Under the pieces are notes generated by a model that was given only the letters and a program-made list of their open reading frames with translations, was not told where the DNA came from and searched no databases. The position numbers were made by a program, and so were the translations under genes. Positions 24,307-31,838 of a stretch of 37,139 bases of DNA are shown one piece after another; within the stretch, counting starts at the first letter, position 1, and every line of letters begins with the position of its first letter. The DNA is from an uncultured beta proteobacterium. Lineage in GTDB: Bacteria; Pseudomonadota; Gammaproteobacteria; Burkholderiales; SG8-41. The stretch lies in contig CAIZLW010000018.1 in NCBI GenBank assembly GCA_903933915.1, positions 1 to 37,139 on the forward strand. Reading direction: 5' to 3'.

Positions 24307-25197
24307 ATGGCTGCCTTCTTCAAATCCCGAAAACCGGTTTATGCCCTCGGCGCTTTCGCCGGGTTTCTGCTGGCCACCGTGTTTGTCGTTTATGCGGTGT
24401 TTGCCTCGACCAATTCCACCGCCGCCATCGGATTGATTCTGATCCCGGTTTACGGTGTGATCGCCGCCTTGATCGGCTGCGCCGTGGTCTATACCGGTTT
24501 TGCTGCAGCAGACGTGATGGCCGACCGTCTGACATGGCGCAGTCCACAGGCATTGACGGCCAGTGTATTTGTTGCAGTGGCATTGCTGTTCGGCGCGGCG
24601 GTGCTGCTGTATCGCGATGCGCTGGCGGTGGCGTCCAATCCGGATTCGTCGCCCGATCAACTGATGGCGGTCAGCCAGCGCTGGATTCCGCTGTGGCGCG
24701 TCGAGGTCTTTGTTGCGCTGGCGCAGAATCCGTCATCACCGGGCGTGTTGCTGGCGGCGATGGCGGAGCAAAGGGAAAGCCACGCGCTGGTGTCACTGGT
24801 CGGTGCCAATCCCGGCACGCCGGTGGCGACGCTGGAAAAAATTGTTGCCGGTTCTCGCAGTTACGAACGTGTTGCCGGCGTGGCCGAAAATTCGCAGATC
24901 ACGCCAGCGATTGCGGAACGGCTCGCCAATGTGATGCCGAAGGATTTTCGGGATGATCTGGAATACAGGCTGTACCAGACCTTCGTGCTGGCGGCGCTCG
25001 CGCGCAATCCGGCGACGCCGCAGCCGGTGTTTGATCAACTGGCTTCGCGTTACAACCCTGAATATTTCCTGGCAGTGGCGATCATTTATTCCGATCGCGC
25101 GAGCTGTGCGCAGATTGCGCGGGCCGGTGAAGCCGGCGGCGATAATGAAGTGTTGCGCACCACGGCGCAGTCGCAGTTGAGGCGGCGCGGGTGTTGA
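24307..25197 (+). CDS. Membrane protein with C-terminal helical (LRV-type) repeats
   Basis: 296 residues. Three hydrophobic segments lie at about 10-33, 38-64 and 82-102 (ALGAFAGFLLATVFVVYAVF, IGLILIPVYGVIAALIGCAVVY, VFVAVALLFGAAVLLY). The rest is a set of short helical repeats with the pattern NPxxPxxxLxxLA: NPDSSPDQLMAVSQ, NPSSPGVLLAAMA, NPGTPVATLEKIV, NSQITPAIAERLA and NPATPQPVFDQLA. This resembles variant leucine-rich or HEAT-like repeats. I do not recognise a named family. The repeats probably form a soluble protein-binding solenoid anchored to the membrane. It is a single gene, with a terminator before it and a convergent ORFan after. Confidence 0.75.
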   Translation: MAAFFKSRKPVYALGAFAGFLLATVFVVYAVFASTNSTAAIGLILIPVYGVIAALIGCAVVYTGFAAADVMADRLTWRSPQALTASVFVAVALLFGAAVLLYRDALAVASNPDSSPDQLMAVSQRWIPLWRVEVFVALAQNPSSPGVLLAAMAEQRESHALVSLVGANPGTPVATLEKIVAGSRSYERVAGVAENSQITPAIAERLANVMPKDFRDDLEYRLYQTFVLAALARNPATPQPVFDQLASRYNPEYFLAVAIIYSDRASCAQIARAGEAGGDNEVLRTTAQSQLRRRGC

Positions 25198-25201
25198 GGC
25201 C

Positions 25202-25795
25202 TCAGATTTCCTGAGGATCCAATGGCAATACTCTTTCCGGCCGGAATGGGGTGCGGTTGCTGTGGTAAATCCGGGCGCGGATGATATTGGATGGATTGAT
25301 ATAGTTATAACCGTTGCTTGGGCGTTTAACGCAAATGACCGGCAGGTCAAGAAGGGTTTCCACCACCTTTCGTTCCGTTTTGACGTCAGGCATCGCGCCG
25401 GTTACGTAAACGTATTGTTCCCACCCTCCCGTGAGCTCAAGATGTACGAGCGCTTCCATCGGGCTGCCTGGCCCAGCCTGTTCCGTTCTGCGCCATTGAG
25501 GCCAGCGTTTGTCCAGTTCAACCATGAATGCCGTTTTATCGGTGACCAGTTTTGCCGTGGTAATGCCGGGCGGCAGAATGTTCAGGAGTGGTAATCCGGT
25601 ATCGACCTCGATGCTGGCGATGTGATTGGGATTAAGTATGCTGAAGGGATTGCCATTACCCAGAATCAGGGAGCCGCGCGTGAACAGGGTGCGCGGATGG
25701 AGCTTCTTGACCACTTCGAGCGCTAACGCCGAGGTCACCTGCTGGTAGGTTCCCTGCTGGCCGTTGGTCTTGAGAACGGTGATTTTTATCGACAT
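25202..25795 (-). CDS. ORFan with a GTY...GSLIL region, paralogous to the gene at 35.3 kb
   Basis: 197 residues from the ATG at 25795 (an ATG four codons upstream is possible). No known family. The first half holds GTY at 15-17 and GSLIL at 41-45, followed by PFSILNPNHIASIEV. The second half ends in a similar YINPSNIIRARI phrase, so the protein may be an internal duplication. The ORFan at 35347-35637 has GTY and GSLIL exactly 26 residues apart as well. No signal peptide or membrane segment is seen. The phrase (L/I)NPxxIxxI is reminiscent of small beta-sheet proteins such as FlbD, but this is only a resemblance. Confidence 0.7.
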   Translation of the reverse strand: MSIKITVLKTNGQQGTYQQVTSALALEVVKKLHPRTLFTRGSLILGNGNPFSILNPNHIASIEVDTGLPLLNILPPGITTAKLVTDKTAFMVELDKRWPQWRRTEQAGPGSPMEALVHLELTGGWEQYVYVTGAMPDVKTERKVVETLLDLPVICVKRPSNGYNYINPSNIIRARIYHSNRTPFRPERVLPLDPQEI

Positions 25796-25900
25796 GTGTT
25801 TCAGCATACCGAAAGTCGGGTTTGCGGTATATCGCGGCATGAATCCGGGGCGGGGTGTGCTTGTGAATCGGCGGGGGTAAAACCTGTGTAAAATCTTCGT

Positions 25901-25916
25901 TTTAGAATTTTAGAAT
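25901..25916. repeat. Tandem octamer TTTAGAAT x2
   Basis: TTTAGAAT occurs twice in direct succession in the intergenic region, 12 bases before the GTG of the secreted EF-hand-like gene. A regulator site or a chance AT-rich stretch are both possible. Confidence 0.35.
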
Positions 25917-25928
25917 GCGAATCGTAAA

Positions 25929-26411
25929 GTGTTTATTCAACGTATTCGTGTGCTTGATTCCCCGGGGGTTAAAATTCACGCCATAGTTTTTGCTGCGCTG
26001 ATGCTGGCTTTTCCGGCAATGGCTTCCGAGCTCAGTGCGGCGGCGCGTGCCTTGATCGTCAAGGCCGAGAATGACTGCAAGTTTGAGCAGGGTGTTTTCC
26101 GGGTGCGGCCATCCGCTATTTCGCGGCACGATCTGAATGGTGACGGTAAGCCGGACGAAATCGTGGATACCGCAAAGTTTTCCTGCAGTACGGCGGCCAG
26201 CCTGTGGGGCGGCTCCGGCGGCACTTACCTGTATGCGGTGGTGAACGGGAAATCCACCGAATTTTTTGCTCATGGATGGCGTCTTGCCGATGTCGGCAGG
26301 CAGAAAGTGCTGCTGTTATCGGTTCACCATTCCGAGTGCGGCGGCGGTACGGGCTCCTGTTATCGGGCGTATGTCTGGTCAGACGGTGAATTCAGGACCA
26401 CAAAGCCGTGA
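25929..26411 (+). CDS. Secreted protein with an EF-hand-like calcium loop
   Basis: Up to 160 residues. The start is uncertain: GTG at 25929 or GTG at 25950, as no ATG lies before the signal-like segment IHAIVFAALMLAFPAMASE. The mature protein contains HDLNGDGKPDEIVD (around residue 68), a dockerin/EF-hand type DxNxDGxxDE loop likely to bind calcium. It also has four cysteines (NDCKF, FSCST, SECGGG, GSCYR), consistent with disulfides in the periplasm. No known family recognised. It lies 25 bases before the gene pair ending in a pseudopilin and may be transcribed with it. Confidence 0.65.
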   Translation: MFIQRIRVLDSPGVKIHAIVFAALMLAFPAMASELSAAARALIVKAENDCKFEQGVFRVRPSAISRHDLNGDGKPDEIVDTAKFSCSTAASLWGGSGGTYLYAVVNGKSTEFFAHGWRLADVGRQKVLLLSVHHSECGGGTGSCYRAYVWSDGEFRTTKP

Positions 26412-26436
26412 TCAATGAATGAAAGGGTGAGGAGTG

Positions 26437-26844
26437 ATGGCGAAAAAGCATGAATCCGGTCGGCAGGCCGCGCATACAGGCGGTTCGTCCGGGGATGCAT
26501 CCCTGGTGACCCGTTTTGGTGACTATGTCATGGATAACCGTTTACTGATTGCCTGGGCGCTTGCCACCTGCCTGTGGACCTGGCACGGCCGTATTCATGA
26601 GGTTGACCCGATACATCAGCGCCATGATCTCGACATCCTGATGACGAATGCGCGGGTGTCGATCGATAAATACGTTCAGGAAAAAAACATGCTCCCCGAG
26701 ACGTTGCCGGATCCCTTTCTCGCCGGATTCATAAAATACAGCCCGATAAACCCGGATGCGCAGCCGCCGACTTATTCTCTGGAAGGCAGCCTGATGAGTG
26801 TCACGGAGTATTGGAGCAACGTGAACGGCGGAGTGGCGAAATGA
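26437..26844 (+). CDS. Bitopic membrane protein coupled to a pseudopilin gene
   Basis: 135 residues from the ATG at 26437; GAGGAG at 26429-26434 is close to it, and the GTG at 26434 is an alternative start. One hydrophobic segment (LLIAWALATCLWTW, about residues 36-50) follows a polar N-terminus, so the bulk is probably periplasmic. The periplasmic part reads DILMTNARVSIDKYVQEKNMLPETLPDPFLAGFIKYSPI. This resembles pseudopilin-like sequence (a helix then NPDAQPPTYSL) but lacks the prepilin cleavage motif. The stop overlaps the pseudopilin start (ATGA, 26841-26844), so a shared complex is likely. Function unknown. Confidence 0.72.
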   Translation: MAKKHESGRQAAHTGGSSGDASLVTRFGDYVMDNRLLIAWALATCLWTWHGRIHEVDPIHQRHDLDILMTNARVSIDKYVQEKNMLPETLPDPFLAGFIKYSPINPDAQPPTYSLEGSLMSVTEYWSNVNGGVAK

Positions 26845-27371
26845 TCAATTCACTCCGGAATGCGGGAAAGCAGGGCGGTTTCACACTCATTGAGCTGTCG
26901 ATGGTGGTGGCCATCATCGGCATCATCGCCGCCATCGCCATGCCCTACTACCGGGACTATGTTGAAGATGCGCATGCTGCGGAAGCGCTGGCGGTATATC
27001 ACGGGATTGTTGAAGAGGCGCAGACCATGGCCCAGGAATCAGGCAGCAATATCTGCGATCTGCCGGGGCGTATCAATGGGGTGACTTCGCCGGTCTATAC
27101 AGCTATTAGGGCGAAAGGTGACGCCCGCCTAAAGGATCTGAATCCCAAGCTGTGGTACCCGAACGCCAGTCATATTCTTGTTGAAAACAGCGGCACTGGA
27201 GCCGGCCGTTACCGGTTCACCGTTCAATTCGGCGGAGTCGGCGCTCAGCAGGTCTTGCGAATACACCGTCTGGCTTTGCATTTCAAAAAACTGGGTGTCT
27301 TTAACCGCTGGGTATCGGATCAACGTTCTTTGGCCGCGTTCAGCGTGTATGTCGGCCCCTGCAAGCCCTGA
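26841..27371 (+). CDS. Type IV pilin-like pseudopilin
   Basis: 176 residues with a class III signal: short basic leader MINSLRNAGKQGG, cleavage after G13, then FTLIELSMVVAIIGIIAAIAMPYYRDYV with the conserved E18 (fifth mature residue). This is the N-terminal helix of type IV pilins and type II secretion pseudopilins. C72 and C174 can form the C-terminal disulfide loop seen in many pilins. No other pilus or type II secretion genes are in the window, so it is an orphan or uses machinery encoded elsewhere. It is translationally coupled to the upstream membrane protein gene. It converges on the isocitrate-lyase-like gene, with 41 bases between. Confidence 0.88.
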   Translation: MINSLRNAGKQGGFTLIELSMVVAIIGIIAAIAMPYYRDYVEDAHAAEALAVYHGIVEEAQTMAQESGSNICDLPGRINGVTSPVYTAIRAKGDARLKDLNPKLWYPNASHILVENSGTGAGRYRFTVQFGGVGAQQVLRIHRLALHFKKLGVFNRWVSDQRSLAAFSVYVGPCKP

Positions 27372-27412
27372 CCGGTTTTCCGCCGTAGGGCTGCAGTGCT
27401 TGTCACGGAGAA

Positions 27413-28327
27413 TTAGCGCTTTTTCTTGGCGTTTTCTTTTTTGTATATCTTCTCGACCGTTTCTTCCTCGATCTTGTAATAGGCTTCAAGGCCGATCAGG
27501 TCTTCAATCTGCTTGCGTGCGGTGATGTATTCGTCGGTCTTGATGCCGGTGTAATCGCCGGTCTTGCGTAACTCCAGCAAGGCCTTGCGCATGAAGTGGA
27601 ACTGCACGCCGACCGAGAGGATGGCGTCGATGCTGCCGGCGTAGCCCATGTCTTCCAATTGCTTGAATGAGTACAGCGGTCGGCCGTCGCGGTTGCCGCG
27701 GCTCTGCACATAGACCATCGGCAGTTTGCAGTCCTTCGGCGCGCGTTTGGTTTCCTCCGGGGTGCGCGGGAAGATCAGGCCCATGTCGGCGCCCTGGTCA
27801 CGAGACATCAGCATGCGTTTGACCGCTTCCTTGTAGCCCTGTTCGCGGCAGGCGTCGGAGCGGGCGATGATGACGAAATCCTTGTCGGTCTTGTCGCGCT
27901 GTTCGCAGGCCATGCGGATCTTGTCGCGGAACTCGTTGAACGGAATGTTGTGCGCGACATAGGTGTGATAGTGCGCGCGTTTCGGAAACAGCTGGTCTTC
28001 GATGTGCACGCCGGCGATGCCGGCGCGGATGCATTCGCGCACCGTGCGCATGGTGTGCAGCGGTTCGCCCCAGCCGGCGCCGGCATCCATCACCACCGGG
28101 ATATTCACGGCGTGGGCGATGTTGCCGCCGACGGTGAGCTGTTCATTCATCGACAGCAGGGGTTCGCTGATGGTGGTGCTGCCGCCGGTGACAAAGCCGC
28201 CGTTGTAAATGGTCTTGAAGCCGACGCTTTCGGCGAGGCGTGCGGTCAGCGGGTCGTGCACCGCGGGGAGTTCAAGGAATTTGCCGGATTTGACGAGGGC
28301 GCGGAGCTTGGTGGTGGCGCGTTGCAT
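27413..28327 (-). CDS. Isocitrate lyase/PEP mutase family protein lacking the catalytic cysteine
   Basis: 304 residues, a TIM barrel of the ICL/PEPM superfamily: FLELPAVHDPLTARLAESVGFKTIYNGGFVTG at the start, then VMDAGAGWGEP (80-89), GVHIEDQLFPKRAHYH (107-121) and DFVIIARSDACREQG. In lyases of this family KRCGH follows the barrel strand and its cysteine is the acid/base. Here it reads KRAHYH, so the cysteine is missing. The metal-binding DxDxGxG reads DAGAGWG and keeps only the first Asp. A lyase of the classical kind is therefore doubtful; a decarboxylase, hydrolase or mutase activity is possible. The C-terminal helix ends in a lysine-rich KKENAKKKR. It is a single gene, transcribed toward the pseudopilin gene. 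Confidence 0.87.
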   Translation of the reverse strand: MQRATTKLRALVKSGKFLELPAVHDPLTARLAESVGFKTIYNGGFVTGGSTTISEPLLSMNEQLTVGGNIAHAVNIPVVMDAGAGWGEPLHTMRTVRECIRAGIAGVHIEDQLFPKRAHYHTYVAHNIPFNEFRDKIRMACEQRDKTDKDFVIIARSDACREQGYKEAVKRMLMSRDQGADMGLIFPRTPEETKRAPKDCKLPMVYVQSRGNRDGRPLYSFKQLEDMGYAGSIDAILSVGVQFHFMRKALLELRKTGDYTGIKTDEYITARKQIEDLIGLEAYYKIEEETVEKIYKKENAKKKR

Positions 28328-28464
28328 GAATATCCTTTCTGCAAAGGTAGCGATCGATTACAAGCTGTGCATGATAGCCAGCTGGCGACGACCCGGCTGC
28401 CTGGGGTCCGCATACTGCGCAAGTGCCGCAGAGGCGCGCTCCGGGCGGGGACGGCAGAGTGACG

Positions 28465-29607
28465 TTATTTGGGAAGACGCATGGCGGCGTCCTCATACGT
28501 CCCCTGTTCCGCATCGAGATGGCAGCCCGAGCAGTTGCTCTTTGATCCGACCTTCGGATGTTTCCACAGGGCATCCGGGATTTCATGGTGCTTTTCCAAC
28601 CAGTACCCGGTTTCGGTGACGCGCAGCGCCGTCATGGTCGCCGGTATGGAACGGTTGATCTTGAAAGCGGCTTCCGTTATGCCGGTTTCAGCTGCATTTT
28701 TTTCCAGAAATGCGCTGATTTCGGCAATGACATTCGCGTCCAGCCCCAGTGCTTCACCGAAGTGCTTGTCCTGTTCGGCGAGCATTTTTTTCCAGGATCG
28801 CGCCGGCAGCAATGTCGGATGGAAGGCGACGTGACAGCTCGCACATTCGGTACGCCATAGCGGAAGGTCGGGCAGCGCCTTGCCGACGAAGGGGAGGTAC
28901 GGGCGATCCGGCGATTCAAGGATCTTGTCGCGAAAAAAGTAAACCCCGCCGGCCAGGGCGGCTGCCAGCAGCAGGATGCCGATCAGCGGGTAAGCGGATG
29001 TTGCCGCTTCAGGGGCGGTGCCGTCCTTGAGGCCGGTAATCATCGACTTGGCCAGGTTTTCATGATGGATGATGCTCTCCACCACGACACCGGTGATGTG
29101 CAGGCAGGCGAGGATCAGCATTGCCCATGCGGCCCACTCATGTAATCCCTTGAGGGATTCCCCCAGCGCTGAATCCCTCAATCCTTTGAACAGACCTTGC
29201 GACTCTTCCGTGCCGAGCACGATCCATCCGGTCGCACTGATCAGCAGACCCAGTCCGATCAGCGTGTAGATTGCCCAGCTGCCCGCAGGGTTGTGGCCGA
29301 TGTGGCGTTCACCTTTGCCTTTGGCGAGGCGGTTGACATAGCTGACCACCTGGGCTGGACCAAACAGGAACGAACGGAACCTTGCGTAACGGTTGCCGAT
29401 GAACCCCCAGCTGATCCTGAAAACCAGCAGGCCAAGAATCAGGTAGCCGGTGAAGACATGCACATCCCGCCACCGGTCTGAGTCGCCGGTGAGCAGGGCA
29501 ATGAAAAAGGAGGGCACCAGCAACCAGTGAAAAACCCTGACCGGGTAATCCCAGACCAGGATGCGGCTTGCAGCCTGTTCAGGAGGCTTTGTTTCGGTGT
29601 CAGACAT
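28465..29607 (-). CDS. Cytochrome b561-type membrane protein fused to a diheme cytochrome c (DHC) domain
   Basis: 380 residues from the ATG at 29607 (one nine codons upstream is possible). The N-terminal 200 residues form a four-helix cytochrome b of the hydrogenase/b561 type: VWDYPVRVFHWLLV (H27), DVHVFTGYLILGLLVFRISWGFIGNRYARF (H50), LHEWAAWAMLILACLHITGV (H156, H170). One more hydrophobic segment (210-225) leads into a periplasmic domain with heme-c motifs CASCH (255-259) and CSGCH (359-363). That domain is homologous to the whole separate DHC protein encoded just upstream. It should carry electrons between the quinone pool and the periplasmic DHC/SHP pair. Last gene of the shp operon, 63 bases after dhc. 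Confidence 0.9.
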   Translation of the reverse strand: MSDTETKPPEQAASRILVWDYPVRVFHWLLVPSFFIALLTGDSDRWRDVHVFTGYLILGLLVFRISWGFIGNRYARFRSFLFGPAQVVSYVNRLAKGKGERHIGHNPAGSWAIYTLIGLGLLISATGWIVLGTEESQGLFKGLRDSALGESLKGLHEWAAWAMLILACLHITGVVVESIIHHENLAKSMITGLKDGTAPEAATSAYPLIGILLLAAALAGGVYFFRDKILESPDRPYLPFVGKALPDLPLWRTECASCHVAFHPTLLPARSWKKMLAEQDKHFGEALGLDANVIAEISAFLEKNAAETGITEAAFKINRSIPATMTALRVTETGYWLEKHHEIPDALWKHPKVGSKSNCSGCHLDAEQGTYEDAAMRLPK

Positions 29608-29670
29608 GTCGGAATTGGCCGGAACACGCCGCATCCCGCGCAGCAGTATTCCGGCTGTGCGCGAGCGCAG

Positions 29671-30168
29671 TTATTGGGGGATTTTCGTGTTTTTGCCGGA
29701 GAATTCGCCGGCATCGGCGTCGCTGTGGCAGGCGTTGCAATTGGCCTTGCTGCCCACTTTCGGCAGTTTCCAGGTTTCGGCGGCTACTTTGCGATGCTCT
29801 TTTTCAAAGTACGCCGTGTCCGAAATCCTCAGCGGTGTTTCTGCCGGCGCAATCGATTGCAGGAATTTTGCGGAGCGCCGGCTGGTATTTTTTTCCGCGC
29901 TGTTATTGACCAGATAGGCGGTGATTTCAGCATTGACTGCAGGGCTGAGGCTGGCGTCGGCGCCGAAATGCTTTTCCAGTCCGCTCATCATTTTTTGCCA
30001 TGAGCGCTGCGGCAGCAGGCCGGCCGGGTAGGCCATGTGACATGCCGCGCATTCGGTTTTCCACGTCGCGGCACTGTTTGTGGCCGGCTTTGCAGACTGT
30101 GCTGCAACGAGTGACGGGATCAATGATGCGGCAATCAGGCAGGTCCAGCGGATGAGTTTGTTCGGCAT
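29671..30168 (-). CDS. Diheme cytochrome c (DHC family)
   Basis: 165 residues; AAGGAGA lies before the ATG at 30168. A signal peptide (MPNKLIRWTCLIAASLIPSLVAA) is followed by the DHC domain with heme motifs CAACH (40-44) and CNACH (144-148). Between them lies the conserved LLPQRSWQKMMSGLEKHFG segment. DHC is the known electron donor of SHP in Rhodobacter and relatives, and the gene order shp-dhc-cytochrome b here matches that partnership. The domain is repeated as the C-terminal part of the next gene (RTECASCH, LLPARSWKKML, KHFG, KVGSKSNC), so the system has two DHC modules, one soluble and one membrane-tethered. The shp gene ends 12 bases upstream. Confidence 0.92.
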   Translation of the reverse strand: MPNKLIRWTCLIAASLIPSLVAAQSAKPATNSAATWKTECAACHMAYPAGLLPQRSWQKMMSGLEKHFGADASLSPAVNAEITAYLVNNSAEKNTSRRSAKFLQSIAPAETPLRISDTAYFEKEHRKVAAETWKLPKVGSKANCNACHSDADAGEFSGKNTKIPQ

Positions 30169-30179
30169 GGCGGTCTCCT

Positions 30180-30593
30180 TTATTGCACCGATAGTACATA
30201 AGCGATGAAGTCGCCTTTTTCCTGTGCCGTGCAGGCGCGCTCGAGTACATCCTGACAGTTGCGCTTGAACCATTTCTCGACATTCGCGGAATCACTGAAG
30301 CGCTGTTTGTTGGCGGTGGGCGACAGGGGCAGTATTTCTTTGCTCGTGCGCTCATGTTTGCCGGCGTTCCTGGGACTGTCGGTATGACAGGTTGCGCAAC
30401 TGAGTTGCTTGCCGCTGCTGTGCTTGACGGCTGCGTGGTAGAAACGGTCGCCGGTAGCCGCGGAGAAACCCTTGAAGGCCGGATTTTCCTGTTTGGCCTG
30501 TGCGGTGTGCGATTCGAGTATTTCAGCCGGACTTGCCGCCTGGGCAATCCCGATGGGCAGAAGGAAGGTCAGTATTGCGAGTGCGCGTCTCAT
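30180..30593 (-). CDS. shp: SHP-type monoheme cytochrome c (DUF1924 family)
   Basis: 137 residues. GAGGAG lies seven bases before the ATG at 30593; an ATG two codons upstream is too close to it. The signal peptide (MRRALAILTFLLPIGIAQA) precedes a single heme motif CATCH (66-70). The later WFKRNCQDVLERAC segment holds N112 followed by two cysteines (113, 121). In Rhodobacter sphaeroides SHP an asparagine is the sixth heme ligand, released on reduction so that oxygen or NO can bind; N112 is the matching candidate (inference from the family). First gene of an operon with DHC and a cytochrome b. An FNR/Dnr-type site lies upstream. Likely role: periplasmic NO or oxygen chemistry under low oxygen. 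Confidence 0.9.
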   Translation of the reverse strand: MRRALAILTFLLPIGIAQAASPAEILESHTAQAKQENPAFKGFSAATGDRFYHAAVKHSSGKQLSCATCHTDSPRNAGKHERTSKEILPLSPTANKQRFSDSANVEKWFKRNCQDVLERACTAQEKGDFIAYVLSVQ

Positions 30594-30642
30594 TGGCATA
30601 CTCCTCAGTGGTGGCAATCGCATTTTTGATGCGCTACAGCTC

Positions 30643-30648
30643 TTTATA
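30643..30648 (-). promoter_or_regulatory. Candidate -10 element of the shp operon
   Basis: On the minus strand TATAAA, five of six consensus matches, 24 bases downstream of the FNR/Dnr-type box and about 50 bases before the shp start codon. The spacing is close to that of class II activator-dependent promoters (about 22 bases between box and -10). Confidence 0.55.
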
Positions 30649-30672
30649 GTATCCGCCCCGCATGGAGGGGTA

Positions 30673-30686
30673 TTGATATACATCAC
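30673..30686. promoter_or_regulatory. FNR/Anr/Dnr-type binding site upstream of shp
   Basis: TTGATATACATCAC matches nine of the ten fixed positions of the FNR-family consensus TTGAT-N4-ATCAA. Its centre lies about 42-44 bases before the transcription start expected from the TATAAA element, the class II activator position. This predicts induction of the SHP-DHC-cytochrome b operon by low oxygen or, if the regulator is of the Dnr type, by NO. Confidence 0.68.
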
Positions 30687-30985
30687 ACAACCCATGGAAT
30701 TTAAGTAAGTAATTGATTAAATTAATTATTTATTGTGATTTTCGTAGTCACAGTAATTTTGCAGGCAACAACAGATGCAGCGGCTCCCCACAGGAATTTC
30801 CGTTGCCTGCTGTTGCGGCGCCTGACGCGCGGGTTGGTGTGGCGTCTAAAACCGGCGGCCTGTTCGTAGAGAGTCGGCGCAACTGTATTAATATCGGGTG
30901 GCAGGACGCATGGTTTCTAAGTGGAAAAACCAGTGAAAAAACGGTCGCCCTGCGTTGAACTCTTGAATCTGACTCTGGAGCGTTG

Positions 30986-31831
30986 ATGAAGACAGCAACA
31001 AACCGCGTGCGCGGCGTTGAACACGACATCGTGCAGACCCCGCAGGTTGGCGACGTGTCGCCTTATTACGAGCCGCAGGGCAATGAAGTGGCGATTTTCG
31101 AGGCCGCGTACAAGCGCCGGCTGCCGATCATGCTCAAGGGCCCGACCGGCTGTGGCAAGACGCGATTCCTGGAATACATGGCGTACCAGTTGAAACGTGC
31201 GCTGGTGACGGTGTCCTGCCATGAAGATCTGACCAGTTCCGATCTCGTCGGCCGCTTCCTGCTCGAAGGTTCAGATACCGTGTGGCATGACGGCCCCCTG
31301 ACCCGCGCGGTGAAAGTCGGCGCGATTTGCTACCTCGATGAAATCGTCGAGGCACGCACCGACTCCACCGTGGTGATCCATTCGTTGACCGATCACCGGC
31401 GCAAGCTGACCATCGAGAAAAAAGGCCAGGAAATCGACGCGCATGAGGATTTCATGCTGGTCATCTCCTACAACCCGGGTTACCAGACCGTGCTCAAGGA
31501 TTTGAAGCCTTCGACCAAGCAGCGTTTCATCGCGATCAATTTTGATTTTCCGGCAGAGGACGTCGAGCGCAAGATCCTGGTCAAGGAAGTGCCGGGCACC
31601 AAGCCTGATGTCGCGGAGAAGCTGGTGGCGATTGGCCGCAAAGCGCGGCTGCTGAAAGACCACGGTCTTGAGGAATCGACGTCGACCCGTGCGCTGGTAT
31701 ACGCAGCGAACATGATCGGTGCCGGTCTGGATCCGGTGGTGGCCTGTCAGGTGGCGATGGTCAATCCGATTACCGACGATGCCGAACTCTCCGATGCGCT
31801 GATGGAAATCGTCAACGCGCACTTTGCCTAA
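30986..31831 (+). CDS. CbbQ/NirQ/NorQ-type MoxR AAA+ ATPase
   Basis: 281 residues; CTGGAG lies five bases before the ATG. Walker A GPTGCGKT is at residues 52-59, Walker B in [13 protein letters not shown], and the family's [20 protein letters not shown] and [12 protein letters not shown] segments are clear. CbbQ/NorQ ATPases form hexamers that work with a VWA protein (CbbO/NorD) to activate or insert a metal into a target enzyme: Rubisco for CbbQ, the iron B centre of NO reductase for NorQ. The matching VWA gene follows after a structured 179-base gap. No Rubisco or norCB genes are in the window, so the target is elsewhere or is a neighbour. The divergent SHP operon makes an NO or respiratory target plausible. 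Confidence 0.93.
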   Translation: MKTATNRVRGVEHDIVQTPQVGDVSPYYEPQGNEVAIFEAAYKRRLPIMLKGPTGCGKTRFLEYMAYQLKRALVTVSCHEDLTSSDLVGRFLLEGSDTVWHDGPLTRAVKVGAICYLDEIVEARTDSTVVIHSLTDHRRKLTIEKKGQEIDAHEDFMLVISYNPGYQTVLKDLKPSTKQRFIAINFDFPAEDVERKILVKEVPGTKPDVAEKLVAIGRKARLLKDHGLEESTSTRALVYAANMIGAGLDPVVACQVAMVNPITDDAELSDALMEIVNAHFA

Positions 31832-31838
31832 CCACCGC

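Larger units (their letters stand above)
30594..30985. promoter_or_regulatory. Divergent control region between shp and the AAA+ ATPase gene
   Basis: This 392-base gap holds no gene. Its left part carries an FNR/Dnr-type box and a -10 element for shp. A strongly AT-rich stretch follows (about 30700-30760), with a near-palindrome TGTGA-N9-TCACA (30735-30753) that could bind a CRP-family regulator, although the spacer is longer than usual. GCAGGCAA (30761-30768) is inverted at 30803-30810. No clear sigma-70 promoter for the plus-strand ATPase gene could be picked. Confidence 0.6.

Noticed and set aside
30713-30726. Second FNR-like site (TTGATTAAATTAAT)
   Set aside because: Only the first half-site fits; the second half matches two of five bases.
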